Origin: Seongchinamella sediminis
Lineage (GTDB): Bacteria; Pseudomonadota; Gammaproteobacteria; Pseudomonadales; Halieaceae
Direction of reading: 5' to 3'
DNA length: 64,000 nt
NCBI RefSeq assembly: GCF_003457605.1
Contig: NZ_QRAN01000005.1
Coordinates: 62,001 to 126,000, forward strand
Part shown: one piece after another, positions 18,611 through 27,884 of the stretch
Numbering within the stretch: position 1 is the first letter of the stretch
How the letters are laid out: the number at the start of each line of letters is the position of its first letter
The notes under the pieces: generated by a model
Seen by the model: the letters and a program-made list of their open reading frames with translations, nothing else
Databases searched by the model: none
Told to the model about the DNA's origin: nothing
Program-made: the position numbers and the translations under genes

Positions 18611-19222
18611 TCAGCGAGCATTTTGAGCCCGGTTCATCGCTGCCTTCCACATTTTATAGAAGCTCATTGTCCAGAGTGGCGGCTGGGTCATCACTACCAG
18701 GGCGAGCAGTATTTCGGCGGTTTCGCCAAGAATATCTTTATAGGAAAGCCATCCCGCCAGTGCCGCAGGCGGGGAGTAGAGAAGGGTGCCCCACAGGCAG
18801 GGTGCCCAGTCCCGGAACTGCATGTCGAATGGCATCACCTCAGAGAGCATGTTGATGTTGTAAAAAACGGCATAGGCAGCCAGAAACATATAGAGGGCTG
18901 TGGCAAAGAAAAACCAGTGATGGGATTCACCGACGGTAGAGTTGATTATAAATATTCCAATCGCAAGGGCGAATACGTTCACGCTGTCAAACAGGCGTGG
19001 ACGACGGACCTGGGTGATTGCGATAAAGCTATAGCCGGTCCAGGCGGCGAGGGTCGTGCCGCCTACGTAGATGGCAATTATCCAGTTAAAAAGTTCGTTG
19101 GACTCCACGGTACGAACCTGGGAAATCACGTCTTCCAGGCCAACCGCCAGCAGGACGCTGATCAGCGTGATGTAAATTGTTGGAAACCGGTCCTCTATTC
19201 TGGAGATATCCAGCTTTTTCAT
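18611..19222 (-). CDS. Multi-pass membrane protein of unknown function
   Basis: 203 aa from the ATG at 19222, chosen because AGGA lies just upstream and the preceding 12 codons look non-coding. The protein has about five or six hydrophobic segments separated by short loops (for example TIYITLISVLLAVGL and VFALAIGIFIIN). I recognise no family. Same strand as the UbiA gene, 52 nt upstream of it, so the two may be cotranscribed. Confidence 0.6.
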   Translation of the reverse strand: MKKLDISRIEDRFPTIYITLISVLLAVGLEDVISQVRTVESNELFNWIIAIYVGGTTLAAWTGYSFIAITQVRRPRLFDSVNVFALAIGIFIINSTVGESHHWFFFATALYMFLAAYAVFYNINMLSEVMPFDMQFRDWAPCLWGTLLYSPPAALAGWLSYKDILGETAEILLALVVMTQPPLWTMSFYKMWKAAMNRAQNAR

Positions 19223-19331
19223 TGTTATTCCTGGAGTAGCTGAATTTAAATACAGCATAGACCCTGTTTCGATTTTGGCAGCCTGCCAGGTTTACTGCCG
19301 AGACAGGTTATGGGGGCAACCGCGGCTGGCC

Positions 19332-19775
19332 CTAACGCCACTCCAGTCGAGTGATTTGCCACTCGCCGTCTATTTCCCGCCAGCGGGATTCCACAAAGTA
19401 AAGCCCCGCCGAACTGGGTAGCAGCCTTTCACCGCCGGCCAGGGCAACATTGGCAGTGGCCCTGGCCAGCGCGGGCTCATAGGGGTCCACTGCTACCTCA
19501 ACCTGGGTCACTACCACGCGTATCCGGTGGTAGCGCAGAAAATAAACCGCCAGCAGCCTCTGGGCCCCTTCCTTGTCAAGGTCCAGGCCTCCGGGGCCGC
19601 CACCGAGAAAGGAGTCGGCGAGAGTACCCAGCACATCGCCGGCGCTGCGTTCGGCGAGCGCGGTTCCCAGCCGGGAGATGCCTTCGCGCACCGCCTCCTC
19701 AGAACCCTGGCGCTGGCCGCAGGCGCTGAGCAGAACCAGCAACAGGGCGATACTCGTGGCAACAGCAGCGTTCAT
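19332..19775 (-). CDS. Putative lipoprotein, unknown function
   Basis: 147 aa. The N-terminus is a lipoprotein signal with lipobox LSAC (Cys19). The rest has a helical start followed by beta strands, ending with a VESRWREIDGEWQITRLEW pattern as seen in NTF2-like folds. No catalytic motif is visible. It is divergent from the DUF2868 gene that begins 71 nt away. Confidence 0.6.
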   Translation of the reverse strand: MNAAVATSIALLLVLLSACGQRQGSEEAVREGISRLGTALAERSAGDVLGTLADSFLGGGPGGLDLDKEGAQRLLAVYFLRYHRIRVVVTQVEVAVDPYEPALARATANVALAGGERLLPSSAGLYFVESRWREIDGEWQITRLEWR

Positions 19776-19846
19776 GGCAGTTAATCCGTCCCCAATGGCC
19801 TTGGTTTAATCTATCATGGGGCACTGGTAATTGAGAGAGGCGCTTT

Positions 19847-21205
19847 ATGCCTGATTCTGGCGTCACGCCGGTGCTGGCTGATATTTACCTGCTGGACAAA
19901 CAACTGCGGGATGATCGCAGTCGCTCCCTGGAGCAATTGCAGGAGCGCGACCATGCGATTGGCCGGGAATGCGTGGGGGCCAGCGACGCCGACAGCCTGT
20001 TGCACTGGCTGCAATCGGTGCTTGCAACCAGCACCCGCAAATCCACACATTGGCTGAACGAAGCCAGTGCCGCACTGTTGTTGCGCCTGTTTGCCCTGGT
20101 TGCCGGGGCAACGGCCATGGGCGGTTTTTTGCTGGCGAGCGAGCGGGCGCTGGTCAATGTCTTCCTGCTGCTGGCCTTCTTTGTGCTGTTGCCGCTGGTG
20201 CTGGCCCTGGTTTCGGCCTGGGTCATGTTGTTGTCGGCCAGGGGCTCGCCTCCGGCGGTGTCGGCGCTCAACCCGGCGCGCTTTGTCGCCCGCTGGGCAC
20301 TGCCGGAACCGGGGTACCTGAAGTCTGCCAGTGGCCTGTCCCGTCTGCTCATTGTCAAATACGCCCAGGACTTCGCGCTGTTGTTCTCCCTTGGCGTTAT
20401 GGTGGCCTTTTTACTGTTGCTCACCTTCAACGACTTCAGTTTTGTCTGGGGCTCGACCTTTGGCTTCAGCGACGCTGTGATCGCCAATGTTACCGCGGTC
20501 CTGGCCGCGCCCTGGTCATCGCTGCTGCCCGCTGCAACCGTCACCCCGGAGATCATCAGCGAAACCCGTTATCACGCGGCGCAGCTGGATCTGGGCCCGG
20601 TCGCTGCCGCCAGTCGGCGGGGCTGGTGGCCGTTCCTGCTGCTCTGCCTGGCGACCTACACCCTGCTGCCGCGGCTGCTGCTGTGGTTCCTGGCCAGGCG
20701 CAGTTACCGACGTGGGCTCATAGGCGCCTTTCTGTCCCTGCCCGGTGCGGCCAGTGTGCTGGCGCGCATGCGTGCCCCGGTGGTAAAAACCCGGGCACTG
20801 GAGGCAGACCATGAAGACAGCCTCAGCAGCCCGGTCATCAGGGAAGAGGGCGCGGTGCTGCTGGAGTGGGCCGGTGCGCTGAGCGGTACGGCCGTGCAAT
20901 GGGAGGTGGCCCGGGAACTGGCCGCGGGTCTGGGCTCGCCCGGCGACGACGTCGACAGCATAGACACCATCAACCAGCTGCATCCGCCCCACCTGCTGGT
21001 GGCGGTCAAGGGCTGGGAGCCGCCCATGGCGGACCTCGCCGATGTGCTGGCCGAGATCCGCGAGGTGGACTACTGCACCCTGCAACTGGTTCCGCTGGCG
21101 GGTCGGGAACTGGGCGAGTCAGCCTTCCGCGATTGGCAGGCTTTTGCCGCCCGCCTGCCGTTCAGGGTGACGGATGTGGTCGCCCTCGGGGGCGCCGGGC
21201 AATGA
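19847..21205 (+). CDS. DUF2868 membrane protein
   Basis: 452 aa with several hydrophobic segments (about residues 80-130, 165-200 and 255-285) and a cytoplasmic C-terminal part. DUF2868 genes are regularly found next to DUF3482 GTPase genes, as here: the stop codon overlaps the start of the next gene (ATGA). That coupling suggests the two proteins work together at the membrane, though no function is established. Confidence 0.8.
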   Translation: MPDSGVTPVLADIYLLDKQLRDDRSRSLEQLQERDHAIGRECVGASDADSLLHWLQSVLATSTRKSTHWLNEASAALLLRLFALVAGATAMGGFLLASERALVNVFLLLAFFVLLPLVLALVSAWVMLLSARGSPPAVSALNPARFVARWALPEPGYLKSASGLSRLLIVKYAQDFALLFSLGVMVAFLLLLTFNDFSFVWGSTFGFSDAVIANVTAVLAAPWSSLLPAATVTPEIISETRYHAAQLDLGPVAAASRRGWWPFLLLCLATYTLLPRLLLWFLARRSYRRGLIGAFLSLPGAASVLARMRAPVVKTRALEADHEDSLSSPVIREEGAVLLEWAGALSGTAVQWEVARELAAGLGSPGDDVDSIDTINQLHPPHLLVAVKGWEPPMADLADVLAEIREVDYCTLQLVPLAGRELGESAFRDWQAFAARLPFRVTDVVALGGAGQ

Positions 21206-22629
21206 GTGACGCACGCCGTGACAGTCTGCCCAACTTCGCCGTGGTGGGCAGGCCCAACAAGGGCAAGTCTTCCATTGTCGCCACCCTTGCCCGCGATGAC
21301 TCGGTGCGCATTGCCGCCCGTGCCGGTTCCACTCGCACCACCCGGCGCTTCCCCATGCAGGTAGATGGCGAGGTGCTTTACGAGCTGATCGATACCCCCG
21401 GCATGCAGCGCTCGCGGCAGTTGCTGGCCTGGCTGCAGGAACACTGCAGCGATGCCGCCTCCCGGCCGGCGGCGGTCAGGCGCTTCCTGGACGAGCATCG
21501 GGATAGCGAGCAGTTTGCCGATGAATGCCGGGCGCTGGAGCCCATTGTCGAGGGAGCGGGCATTATCTACGTGGTGGATGGCTCAGTGCCCTTCGGCGCC
21601 GATTACGAGGCGGAGATGGAAATTCTGCGCTGGACCGGCCGCCCCAGCCTGGCGCTGGTCAATCCTATTGAGAATACCGATTACGTGGAGCAGTGGATAA
21701 CCGGCCTGGGCCAGTATTTCCAGACCGTGCGCAGCTTCGACGCCCACCGCGCCGAGTACAGCAAGCAGCTGGACCTGTTGACCCTGTTTGGTCACCTGGA
21801 CCCTGAATGGCGCCAGCCATTGCAGCGGGCGGTGGAGGTGCTGGAGGCCGATCGTCTGCGCCAGCACCAGGAGTCCGGCGAGTTGATTGCCGAGCTGATC
21901 TACGAGGGCCTGAGCTACAGCGTCGAACAGGCCGTACCGGAAGGCGCTCCCGAGGCACCGGTGCGCAAGCTGTTGTTCCATCGCTACCAGCGACACCTGA
22001 TCAAGTGCGAACGGGATTGCCGCAAGCGGGTGGAGGAACTGTTCTACTACCACGACCTGAGCAAGTCCGAGCAGGTGATCGACTTTGCCGAGGATGACCT
22101 GTTTCACCAGGAAAACTGGTACCTGTGGGGATTGAACCGGCGCCAGCTGTTACTCGCCGCCGGTGCGGCCGGGGGAGTGGCCGGCGGCGGTGCCGGGGTG
22201 GTGGTAGACGGCATGACCGGCGGGCTGCTGGGCGGCCTGGCCACCGTGGCCGGCGGTATCGGCGGCGCCATAGCCTCCACCCGCAGCGCCATCAAGTACT
22301 CGGATGATATTGCCCGCTGGTCGGTAAAGGGCATGCCCACCGGCGGTAACCGTCTTTCCTACGGGCCCTCGCGCAATGTCAACTTTCCGTTTGTGTTGCT
22401 GGGCCGCGCCATGCTGCACCATCGCCTGATCAGCCAGCGCACCCATGCGGTGCGAGAGTCCCTGAAACTGACCGAGCCTGTCCTGGACTGGCTCAGCGAG
22501 AGGGACCGCCGGGAGCTGGCACGCCTGTTTGAAAATATCCGCAGCGCTAAAAAGCAGACGGAAAGTCGCGCCCGCCTGAGTGAACTGCTGCAGCAGTGGT
22601 GTCAGCAGGTGGACGCCGGTACTTGCTGA
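21202..22629 (+). CDS. DUF3482 family GTPase
   Basis: 475 aa from the ATG at 21202, which overlaps the DUF2868 stop by 4 nt; the open frame continues upstream only as out-of-frame sequence inside DUF2868. The G1 motif is GRPNKGKSS (residues 16-24) and the G3 motif is DTPG. The G4 motif is atypical (NPIE in place of NKxD). A glycine-rich hydrophobic stretch (about residues 315-355) could form a membrane hairpin. Role unknown; the likely partner is the upstream membrane protein. Confidence 0.8.
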   Translation: MSDARRDSLPNFAVVGRPNKGKSSIVATLARDDSVRIAARAGSTRTTRRFPMQVDGEVLYELIDTPGMQRSRQLLAWLQEHCSDAASRPAAVRRFLDEHRDSEQFADECRALEPIVEGAGIIYVVDGSVPFGADYEAEMEILRWTGRPSLALVNPIENTDYVEQWITGLGQYFQTVRSFDAHRAEYSKQLDLLTLFGHLDPEWRQPLQRAVEVLEADRLRQHQESGELIAELIYEGLSYSVEQAVPEGAPEAPVRKLLFHRYQRHLIKCERDCRKRVEELFYYHDLSKSEQVIDFAEDDLFHQENWYLWGLNRRQLLLAAGAAGGVAGGGAGVVVDGMTGGLLGGLATVAGGIGGAIASTRSAIKYSDDIARWSVKGMPTGGNRLSYGPSRNVNFPFVLLGRAMLHHRLISQRTHAVRESLKLTEPVLDWLSERDRRELARLFENIRSAKKQTESRARLSELLQQWCQQVDAGTC

Positions 22630-22807
22630 AACCCGGCATGGCCAGATCAGCTTTGCGGGGAGCTGAGGTGGGTAGGCTCTAGCAAATGATGACAGCTTGC
22701 TCCCGAGTTCATGTACCTCGCTCATCGAAGCTGTGATTGCCTGCTTTCGCATCAATTCAGACCCTGGTCTATCCTTGTCCAAGCGGTTACAGCAAGGAAA
22801 ACATGGC

Positions 22808-23215
22808 ATGACTGAAGCAGAAATTTCCTTTCAGATATCTGAGTACCTGAATAGAATCTGGACCCTGCAGCAGTGGTGGGCGAGCATTTCTATCGGTGTG
22901 CTTGTGATGGCGCATTTGGCCAGTAAGCGACTGAACCTTTTTCTGGTTCTTATCAGTCTCGGTCTCTACACCTCCTACACCTTGTATATGGCACAAATGT
23001 CACGGGTAAATATCGAGACCGTATGGGCCCTGGCCACCGATCTCGAAGCGCTAATCCAGTCTGGTGCTGTCAATTCCAACAACGCTCGGAATATCGTAGC
23101 CGTAAAATACAGTAATCCATTGTTGTATTACCTAACCTTCCCCGGTACTTACCTGAGCGTTTGCGCGTACCTGATTTATTGCTATTGCAAGGATCGCGGC
23201 GATAAGTCCCGCTAG
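22808..23215 (+). CDS. Small membrane protein, unknown function
   Basis: 135 aa from the ATG at 22808, which follows AAGGA; the upstream part of the frame looks non-coding. It has about three hydrophobic segments (residues 22-36, 42-60 and 110-130). No family recognised. The gene is separated from the DUF3482 gene by 178 nt and converges on the secreted-protein gene. Confidence 0.5.
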   Translation: MTEAEISFQISEYLNRIWTLQQWWASISIGVLVMAHLASKRLNLFLVLISLGLYTSYTLYMAQMSRVNIETVWALATDLEALIQSGAVNSNNARNIVAVKYSNPLLYYLTFPGTYLSVCAYLIYCYCKDRGDKSR

Positions 23216-23223
23216 CTTCCAGG

Positions 23224-24372
23224 CTATTCGGCCACGACCACCATTTGTACGCTGTTGCCGTTGTTCATTCTCAAGGTAGTCGTGTAGCGGCCAGCCATGT
23301 CGCCGGCGCGAAAGTGCAGGTCGAGACGGCCTGCTGGCTGTGGACCAATGCCGGGTGTGCCGCCGATAACCGGTGCCGCCGGCAGGTAGGTGTCGCAGGC
23401 CAGCGGATTCACCGCTATCTCGAAACCTTCTGCACCAACCGGTGCGTCGATGTTCAATTGGCCCACCGTCTTGTGTCCACGGACGAGACGTGCGTGAGTA
23501 TCGCTGTGCCAGTAGATATCGAGATCGGTGATCGGCTCTTCGTCCGCACCCCATACCAGGAAGGTCCACACGTAGGGTGCCAGTTCGCCCGGCCCGGTCA
23601 CCTGCCACACGGGATTGTCGGGGTTGGGCGGCAGGGTGCCTGGGCCACACGCGGGTGTGCCAGTGAGTAATCCCGCCTGTGCCTTTACGAATACAGCGGT
23701 GGCATTGATACTCGGGCGAGCTGATGGCAGCACATGCATTAGCGCAGACCCTGTTTCCCAGCTTCCGCCCGGCCCTGTCTGGGCTTCTACCCGCAGCCGG
23801 TACTGACCTGGCGCGGGGTTCCTGACCCCATTGAGGAGGATGAACAACTCCTTGATGCCCGGATTAAGCGGCGGATCTGGCAATATGTCCTGCACGGCAG
23901 TGAATACGAAGGCATTATCCGTCTGGTCCACACTCACCAGGTGGAAGACAACCGGCGGAAAAAAGGGATGCTCTGGCCAGCCCTGGAGGATAACGCCACT
24001 GGTGCATTGGAAATTGGTGGGGACACAGGGCTGGTCGGGTAGCGGCGGCACTGGCGGGAATGGCGTGGGGATATCCGCTACCGGATAGGCCGGGTCGATG
24101 GCGGCGAGGTCAAAAGCCGGTGGGAAGATCACGCGAATCTGATGCCCCTGTAGCAGGCCTCGGCCTGGCTCATGGGCTTCGATGGGCCCGTCCAGGACAA
24201 TCTTCCATAGCGCGTGTTCACCGCTAACATCTCCATCGACCGTCACCCAGGCTCGCTCTACCGAGTGGACGATTCCCGTTGCCGAGGCTTGCCCAGCGTG
24301 TACATGAACGCTTCCTGCCAGGATTGTAGTGGCCAGCAACAGGATGCCGGCATAGCTATGTTTGCTGTTCAT
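23224..24372 (-). CDS. Secreted protein of unknown function
   Basis: 382 aa from the ATG at 24372, preceded by GGAGAG. A signal peptide runs to about VHVHA (residue 26). The mature protein is beta-rich with few lysines, several prolines and four cysteines in two pairs (CVPTNFQC, and C in ACGPG and ACDTY). No domain recognised. It is divergent from the LuxR-type regulator, so it is a candidate target of that regulator. Confidence 0.6.
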   Translation of the reverse strand: MNSKHSYAGILLLATTILAGSVHVHAGQASATGIVHSVERAWVTVDGDVSGEHALWKIVLDGPIEAHEPGRGLLQGHQIRVIFPPAFDLAAIDPAYPVADIPTPFPPVPPLPDQPCVPTNFQCTSGVILQGWPEHPFFPPVVFHLVSVDQTDNAFVFTAVQDILPDPPLNPGIKELFILLNGVRNPAPGQYRLRVEAQTGPGGSWETGSALMHVLPSARPSINATAVFVKAQAGLLTGTPACGPGTLPPNPDNPVWQVTGPGELAPYVWTFLVWGADEEPITDLDIYWHSDTHARLVRGHKTVGQLNIDAPVGAEGFEIAVNPLACDTYLPAAPVIGGTPGIGPQPAGRLDLHFRAGDMAGRYTTTLRMNNGNSVQMVVVAE

Positions 24373-24450
24373 AGTGGTCTCTCCATTCTGGAAATCTTCC
24401 AGATTCGATACAACTCGTGGCGGAGCATAGTTGGGCTCGCGGAAACCGCC

Positions 24451-24467
24451 CATCATCAAAAATGATG
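24451..24467. promoter_or_regulatory. Palindrome in the regulator/secreted-protein intergenic region
   Basis: CATCAT-CAAAA-ATGATG, a perfect 6-bp inverted repeat, sits about 80 nt upstream of the secreted-protein start and 90 nt upstream of the regulator start. It could be an operator shared by the divergent genes. No promoter hexamers can be placed with confidence. Confidence 0.4.
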
Positions 24468-24556
24468 ATTTTCACGACCGATTACAGTATGAGCGTGCGC
24501 TGTAGCCGCCAGCTGCTAGGCTTGGTCATTGAAGAGGGCGGAAAGGCGGCGACAGC

Positions 24557-27511
24557 ATGACACCGTTCGACCATCGAGGGCCGTTTATAGGCAGGCGCGA
24601 CGAGCTGGAGCACCTGGAGCGCGCTTTGGACCAGCTCCGTAATGCAAATGCCCGGGTGGTGGGGCTCCCCGGAGGGGCGGGTAGCGGTAAGACGCGCTTG
24701 ATGGACGAAGTGGCTGAACGCGCCGCGGAAAAAGCTGTTCGAGTCATATGGAGCCAACAGCCGGAACAGCCAGGCGCGCCGCCTTATTTTCCCTGGATGC
24801 TGGTTTTACGGGCGATTTTCGCCCAGCCTGATGCGGACGCAGTGCTTGCTCACCTGGGTGAGGCGAGGGCAGACCTCGGCCATATTCTGCCCGAATTAGG
24901 TGAGAGCAAGCCTTTACACTCGGCCGCTAACACAGGTATGAGCGCTGCGGGCCGTCTCCAGCTGCACGACTCCGTCACGCGAGCCCTGCTGCATTCCGCC
25001 AATCAGCAACCCCTGCTACTGCTGTTGGATAATCTGCATCTTGCCGACCACTCCTCGCTTGATCTGCTCACCTACTTTTGCAGCCAAATTGGAACCCATC
25101 CGATTCTGGTTGTCTGTGCCTTTCGCGATGACACACTGGCACCCAATTCCCCGCTGCGCGGCACGCTGCTTGAACTGTCCCGGCGCAATGCCTATTCGGA
25201 ACTCGCCATGACAGGCCTGTCGGAAAACCAGACCGCCCAGCTGCTCTATGCTTTTCTGGGTGCAATACCACCAACCACGCTCGTGAGTTCCATTTGGCAT
25301 CGGTCCGATGGCAATCCACTGTTCATTATTGAGATAGGCACCCTGTTGGCGAGAAGTGCCACAATGGATCACATGCCCGCGACTGCCACCCGGTTCAGGG
25401 TGCCCGCCAGTCTGCGGGCAGTCATTAGCAGCCGCCTGGACACCCTGCCGAAACGAACGACGGACCTGTTGCGCACGGCAGCGGTTGTGGGACGCGACTT
25501 TGATTTGAGCTGTCTGGCCGCACTCGAGAAGACCAGGATCGATAGGGTCCTCGGTTTGCTGGAGGTCGCCGAGGAAGCTCGTATCGTCCTTCCGCGTGGT
25601 CCAGAGGGGTACCGCTTTACCCATGCATTGTTTCGCGAAGTGCTGTATGAGCAGCACTCGACTCTCAGCCGGGTAATGCTGCATCAGCGAGTGGTTGATT
25701 ATATAGAGCAGCTGGCAAGGCGCTATGGACTCGATGTGGATATGCACCTGGCGCAGCTCGCCCACCACACATTCGAATCAGCTCAGACTGGTCCGGAAGG
25801 CAAGGCAGTCAGATACTGCCGGCTCGCTGGCAAGAATGCAGTAGCGCGGCTTGCCTACGTCGAAGCGGTGTCATTTTTTGAATCCGCACTGCAGGCTGCG
25901 GCACTCGATCCCAGCCAGAAGCCGCAAATTCGTTTTCACCTGCTACTCGAACTGGGAGAGGCCCAGTATCTTGCGTGCCAGTTGCGGGCAGCCACCGAGT
26001 CGCTACTCAAGGCTGCACTCCAGGCTTACACGCAGCAACAGTGGCCGGACCTGGCAGAAGCGCTGTTCCGCTTTCAGCTCATTTGTCAGCAATCGGGGCG
26101 GAGCCACATTGCAGCCGTGCCCTTGCACCTGGCTGTTCTGGCAAAGACTGATGGCGACGAATCGCTTCGAGCACGACTATTGTGCTCTCTCGCCCGTGCT
26201 TACCGACTGATTGGAGATCATGAGCACGCGCTTGAAGCATTCCGCGGTAGCCTTGAACTGGCCCGCAGTCAGAACGATCCCGGGCTGCTTCTGGCGTGCA
26301 TGCAAAAAGGCGCCTGGATCGTCAATCGATCGCCGGATGGGGCTCGACAGGGCCTTGATATTTCCCGCGAAACAATGAGTCTGGCGCTTGAGTGTGGAGC
26401 AGAAAGCACGTACATCGATGCTTTCGTGGACATGCTCTTTCAGCTCTGCGACCTGGGTGAAATCGATGAGGTTGAAACCCAGCTGGAATCACTTGCAGCT
26501 CTGGTGAATCAAAAACGCCAGGTGCATTTTCTGAATCTCATTGCAGGTTTGGAGACGGCCATCGCGATACTGCGTGGCAGATGGCTGCAGGCGCTGCGCG
26601 AGATGAGCAAGTGCTGGCGAGACGTGCCCACACAGCCGGTTGATGGTCTCGAGGGACGCTGCGCGTTACAGATGTTTTCAGTACAGCGTACGCTGGGACT
26701 GTTGCAGGATCATGCCTCCGAGCTGGAGACGCTGTTCTCCGACCCTGACTGTGCCCACCTCTGGTTGCCGGGTCAGGTCCTGCTTCTTTGTGAAATGGGT
26801 CAGTGCGGTAGTGCGCGACAAGCGCTGGGCGAACTGGGTGATCTTAACAGAATCCCTAGAGACGATCTTTTCCCGGCGGCACTGGTATTCCTCGCTGAAG
26901 CCTGCGCGCGTCTTCAGGATACGGAGCGTTGTGCAGTCCTTTACGACATGCTGTCGGCCTGGAGGGAGCGAAACGTGACGGTGGCAGGTGCGCTTATGCT
27001 CGGCTCGGGTGCAGGTTATCTTGCTTTACTTGCGGCTGCATTGCAGCGTAATCAGCTCGCCAGGCAATTGTTTGAGGAAGCCCTGGAATTTAACGAATCC
27101 ATGCGGGCTGGGCCATTGCTTGCTCACACCCAGGTTGATTATGCCGCGTTTCTTCTTGAGCAGGGTGCGGATAGCGATCAACTTCTGGCGCAGTCCTTGA
27201 TTGAAGAGGCGTACACGGCCAGCGAAAAGTTTGCCCTGAAAACGCTGGCACGCCGGATTCATGGGCTCGTAACAACTGATGGCGGACAGCAGCTCAGTCG
27301 CCGGGAGCGTGAAGTGCTGGGGCTAATCGCGGCTGGATACTCTAATGACCGGATCGCAGATTCCCTCTTTATCACTCACAGTACCGTTGCCACTCATGTT
27401 CGCAATATCTTGCGTAAAACAGGATCAACCAATCGTACTGAGGCCGTTGCCTTTGGACGGCGCACGGGTGAGTTGCAAGGTGGAGGAGAGGTGGTACAGA
27501 GGCAACATTGA
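24557..27511 (+). CDS. Large LuxR-type (LAL/MalT-like) transcriptional regulator
   Basis: 984 aa. The N-terminal STAND/AAA-type ATPase has Walker A GGAGSGKT (residues 39-46) and Walker B within LLLLLDNLHLAD (about residues 150-161). The middle 500 residues are helical, TPR-like repeats. The C-terminal about 60 residues are a LuxR helix-turn-helix (LSRREREVLGLIAAGYSNDR, then the recognition helix near STVATHVRNILRKTGSTN). LAL regulators are switched by a ligand and ATP and activate nearby operons. Likely targets here are the divergent secreted protein and the DUF4242 gene downstream, but no site is proven. Confidence 0.88.
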   Translation: MTPFDHRGPFIGRRDELEHLERALDQLRNANARVVGLPGGAGSGKTRLMDEVAERAAEKAVRVIWSQQPEQPGAPPYFPWMLVLRAIFAQPDADAVLAHLGEARADLGHILPELGESKPLHSAANTGMSAAGRLQLHDSVTRALLHSANQQPLLLLLDNLHLADHSSLDLLTYFCSQIGTHPILVVCAFRDDTLAPNSPLRGTLLELSRRNAYSELAMTGLSENQTAQLLYAFLGAIPPTTLVSSIWHRSDGNPLFIIEIGTLLARSATMDHMPATATRFRVPASLRAVISSRLDTLPKRTTDLLRTAAVVGRDFDLSCLAALEKTRIDRVLGLLEVAEEARIVLPRGPEGYRFTHALFREVLYEQHSTLSRVMLHQRVVDYIEQLARRYGLDVDMHLAQLAHHTFESAQTGPEGKAVRYCRLAGKNAVARLAYVEAVSFFESALQAAALDPSQKPQIRFHLLLELGEAQYLACQLRAATESLLKAALQAYTQQQWPDLAEALFRFQLICQQSGRSHIAAVPLHLAVLAKTDGDESLRARLLCSLARAYRLIGDHEHALEAFRGSLELARSQNDPGLLLACMQKGAWIVNRSPDGARQGLDISRETMSLALECGAESTYIDAFVDMLFQLCDLGEIDEVETQLESLAALVNQKRQVHFLNLIAGLETAIAILRGRWLQALREMSKCWRDVPTQPVDGLEGRCALQMFSVQRTLGLLQDHASELETLFSDPDCAHLWLPGQVLLLCEMGQCGSARQALGELGDLNRIPRDDLFPAALVFLAEACARLQDTERCAVLYDMLSAWRERNVTVAGALMLGSGAGYLALLAAALQRNQLARQLFEEALEFNESMRAGPLLAHTQVDYAAFLLEQGADSDQLLAQSLIEEAYTASEKFALKTLARRIHGLVTTDGGQQLSRREREVLGLIAAGYSNDRIADSLFITHSTVATHVRNILRKTGSTNRTEAVAFGRRTGELQGGGEVVQRQH

Positions 27512-27571
27512 AGGTCCGGACGCAGCGGCGCCACGGATACAAGAAAACATGTGACGAAATGGAGTACTGAA

Positions 27572-27835
27572 ATGGCGTTATATCTGGTTGAACGGGATTT
27601 TTCCCAAGAGGTGAACATGAGTGCCGAGGAGCTGGAGCAAATCAAGCAGGTTACCAGCGAGCTTGGGGCTGACTGGCTGTACACGTTTTTGAGCGCAGAT
27701 AAGAAAAAATCCTATTGTATTTACGAGGCAACTGATACCGATCAGTTGATGAAGCAAGCGCAGGTGGTTGGTCTCCCGATCAACGAAATCGTGGAGGTAA
27801 GCCGGATGTGGCCCGGCGAGGGGTTTAACCGCTAG
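27572..27835 (+). CDS. DUF4242 family protein (ferredoxin-like fold)
   Basis: 87 aa from the ATG at 27572, which follows GGAG; the frame also offers a GTG 7 codons earlier. The sequence fits DUF4242 (members include the nickel-binding SCO4226 of Streptomyces), with the family start MALYLVERDF and an acidic end. It lies 60 nt after the LAL regulator, probably in the same transcript. Function is unproven. Confidence 0.7.
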   Translation: MALYLVERDFSQEVNMSAEELEQIKQVTSELGADWLYTFLSADKKKSYCIYEATDTDQLMKQAQVVGLPINEIVEVSRMWPGEGFNR

Positions 27836-27884
27836 CTTCTGTCTGTTGAGCCTGGGCCGCGACTGGCGTTGCCACCACACACCG

